DNA of 64,000 nucleotides. Origin: Thiothrix sp. (GTDB taxonomy: Bacteria; Pseudomonadota; Gammaproteobacteria; Thiotrichales; Thiotrichaceae). Positions 63,573 through 64,000 of this stretch are shown piece after piece. The notes below the pieces were generated by a model. That model worked only from the letters and a program-made list of their open reading frames with translations, was not told the DNA's origin and did not search any database. Positions within the stretch are counted from its first letter, which is position 1. Each line of letters opens with the position of its first letter. The stretch spans positions 1 through 64,000 of the forward strand of contig SSFA01000024.1 of NCBI GenBank assembly GCA_008015155.1, in the 5' to 3' direction. The translations under genes were made by a program, and so were the position numbers.

Positions 63573-64000
63573 ATGAACAAGATTGCATTAGTGACCGGCA
63601 GCAGCCGTGGTTTAGGCAAAAATACCGTGCTCCATTTGGCACGCAAAGGCGTGGATAGCATCGTTACTTATCGCAGCCAAAAAGCTGAAGCAGACGAGGT
63701 AGTCAAAGAAATTCAGCAATTAGGCGCGAAAGCAGTCGCCTTGCAATTGGATACTGGCAAAAGCGACACCTTTGCTGATTTCGCCGCGCAACTCAAAACC
63801 GTGTTAAACGAGAATTGGCAAACGGATCACTTTGATTATTTAGTGAATAATGCAGGCATGGGTATTCATGCTTCGATTGCCAGCACCACCGAAGCGCAGT
63901 TTGATGAACTCATGAATGTGCATTTCAAAGGGGTATTTTTCCTTACCCAAACTTTGTTACCCATGCTGAATAATGGTGGACGGATTATTAATTTATCCTC
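63573..64000 (+). CDS. Short-chain dehydrogenase/reductase (partial, runs off the window)
   Basis: The first 142 codons are present. The NAD(P) motif is TGSSRGLGK at residues 8-16 (reads VTGSSRGLGKNTV), and the structural NNAG motif follows at about residue 92. The active-site tyrosine lies beyond the window. An AGAGAGA element precedes the ATG. It is divergently paired with a LysR gene and is probably its target. Confidence 0.9.
   Translation, partial: MNKIALVTGSSRGLGKNTVLHLARKGVDSIVTYRSQKAEADEVVKEIQQLGAKAVALQLDTGKSDTFADFAAQLKTVLNENWQTDHFDYLVNNAGMGIHASIASTTEAQFDELMNVHFKGVFFLTQTLLPMLNNGGRIINLS

Overview
The window is a chromosomal segment of a gammaproteobacterium. It opens with the end of the alpha ribosomal operon (rpsD-rpoA-rplQ), followed by bioB, mnmG-rsmG-parA-parB, rpsT, coaE-zapD and xseB-ispA-dxs, a gammaproteobacterial set of housekeeping genes. 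Base composition looks moderate (mid-40s % GC by eye, not computed). The mix of genes, including choline uptake, poly-hydroxybutyrate esterases and a LuxR system, would suit a Thiothrix/Thiofilum-like member of Thiotrichales. That placement is inference only. Nearly all genes are intact; I saw no rRNA, tRNA, CRISPR array or insertion sequence.

Layout. 1-12.5 kb: core genes on the + strand (transcription/translation, biotin, tRNA modification, chromosome segregation, CoA, cell division, isoprenoid precursors). 12.6-24.9 kb: mixed genes, namely a DoxX-like membrane protein, a large cytosolic-looking animal-type heme peroxidase, secreted small proteins, a PqiA-like protein, glyoxalase I with a GIY-YIG nuclease, an unusual EEP-phosphatase/endonuclease I fusion, a secreted PHB depolymerase, an AT-rich SGNH-like protein and a BenE transporter. 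24.9-33 kb: a six-gene minus-strand operon (choX-choW-choV, a Tat-exported berberine-bridge-type flavoenzyme, an EamA exporter and a MalY/PatB C-S lyase) divergent from betB, which suggests quaternary-amine uptake and oxidation. 33-38.8 kb: HtrA/DegP-like protease, PhoD-like phosphatase and a two-component system.

38.8-41.3 kb holds the most interesting locus: a minus-strand operon encoding a LuxI/FeeM-fold N-acyl synthase, a SAM methyltransferase and a LuxR-type regulator with an autoinducer-binding-like domain. An inverted repeat lies in front of luxR and a palindrome in front of the synthase. This looks like a non-canonical quorum-sensing system in which the signal may be methylated. 41.5-46.2 kb: an M50 peptidase, a PHB esterase operon with an RHH regulator and twin palindromic operators placed directly on a strong sigma-70 promoter, and an orphan N-acetylglutaminylglutamine amidotransferase.

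46.2-48.5 kb is a small accessory/defence patch: a CAP12-type TIR protein, an HNH nuclease with an overlapping partner gene, and a decayed FitA/VapB-type antitoxin with a toxin stump. 48.6-64 kb: DUF3291, TatD nuclease, LysE exporter, DUF599 protein, aspartase, a complete TolC/MacA/split-MacB efflux system facing a MarR regulator, a P-loop kinase remnant, a Na+/H+ antiporter, a two-repeat secreted protein, an MDR oxidoreductase, and a LysR regulator divergent from an SDR oxidoreductase that runs off the window.

Themes that connect the genes: osmoprotection (ChoXWV, BetB, the NAGGN amidotransferase, NhaP-type antiporter), polyhydroxybutyrate turnover (two esterases), cell-cell signalling, and efflux.
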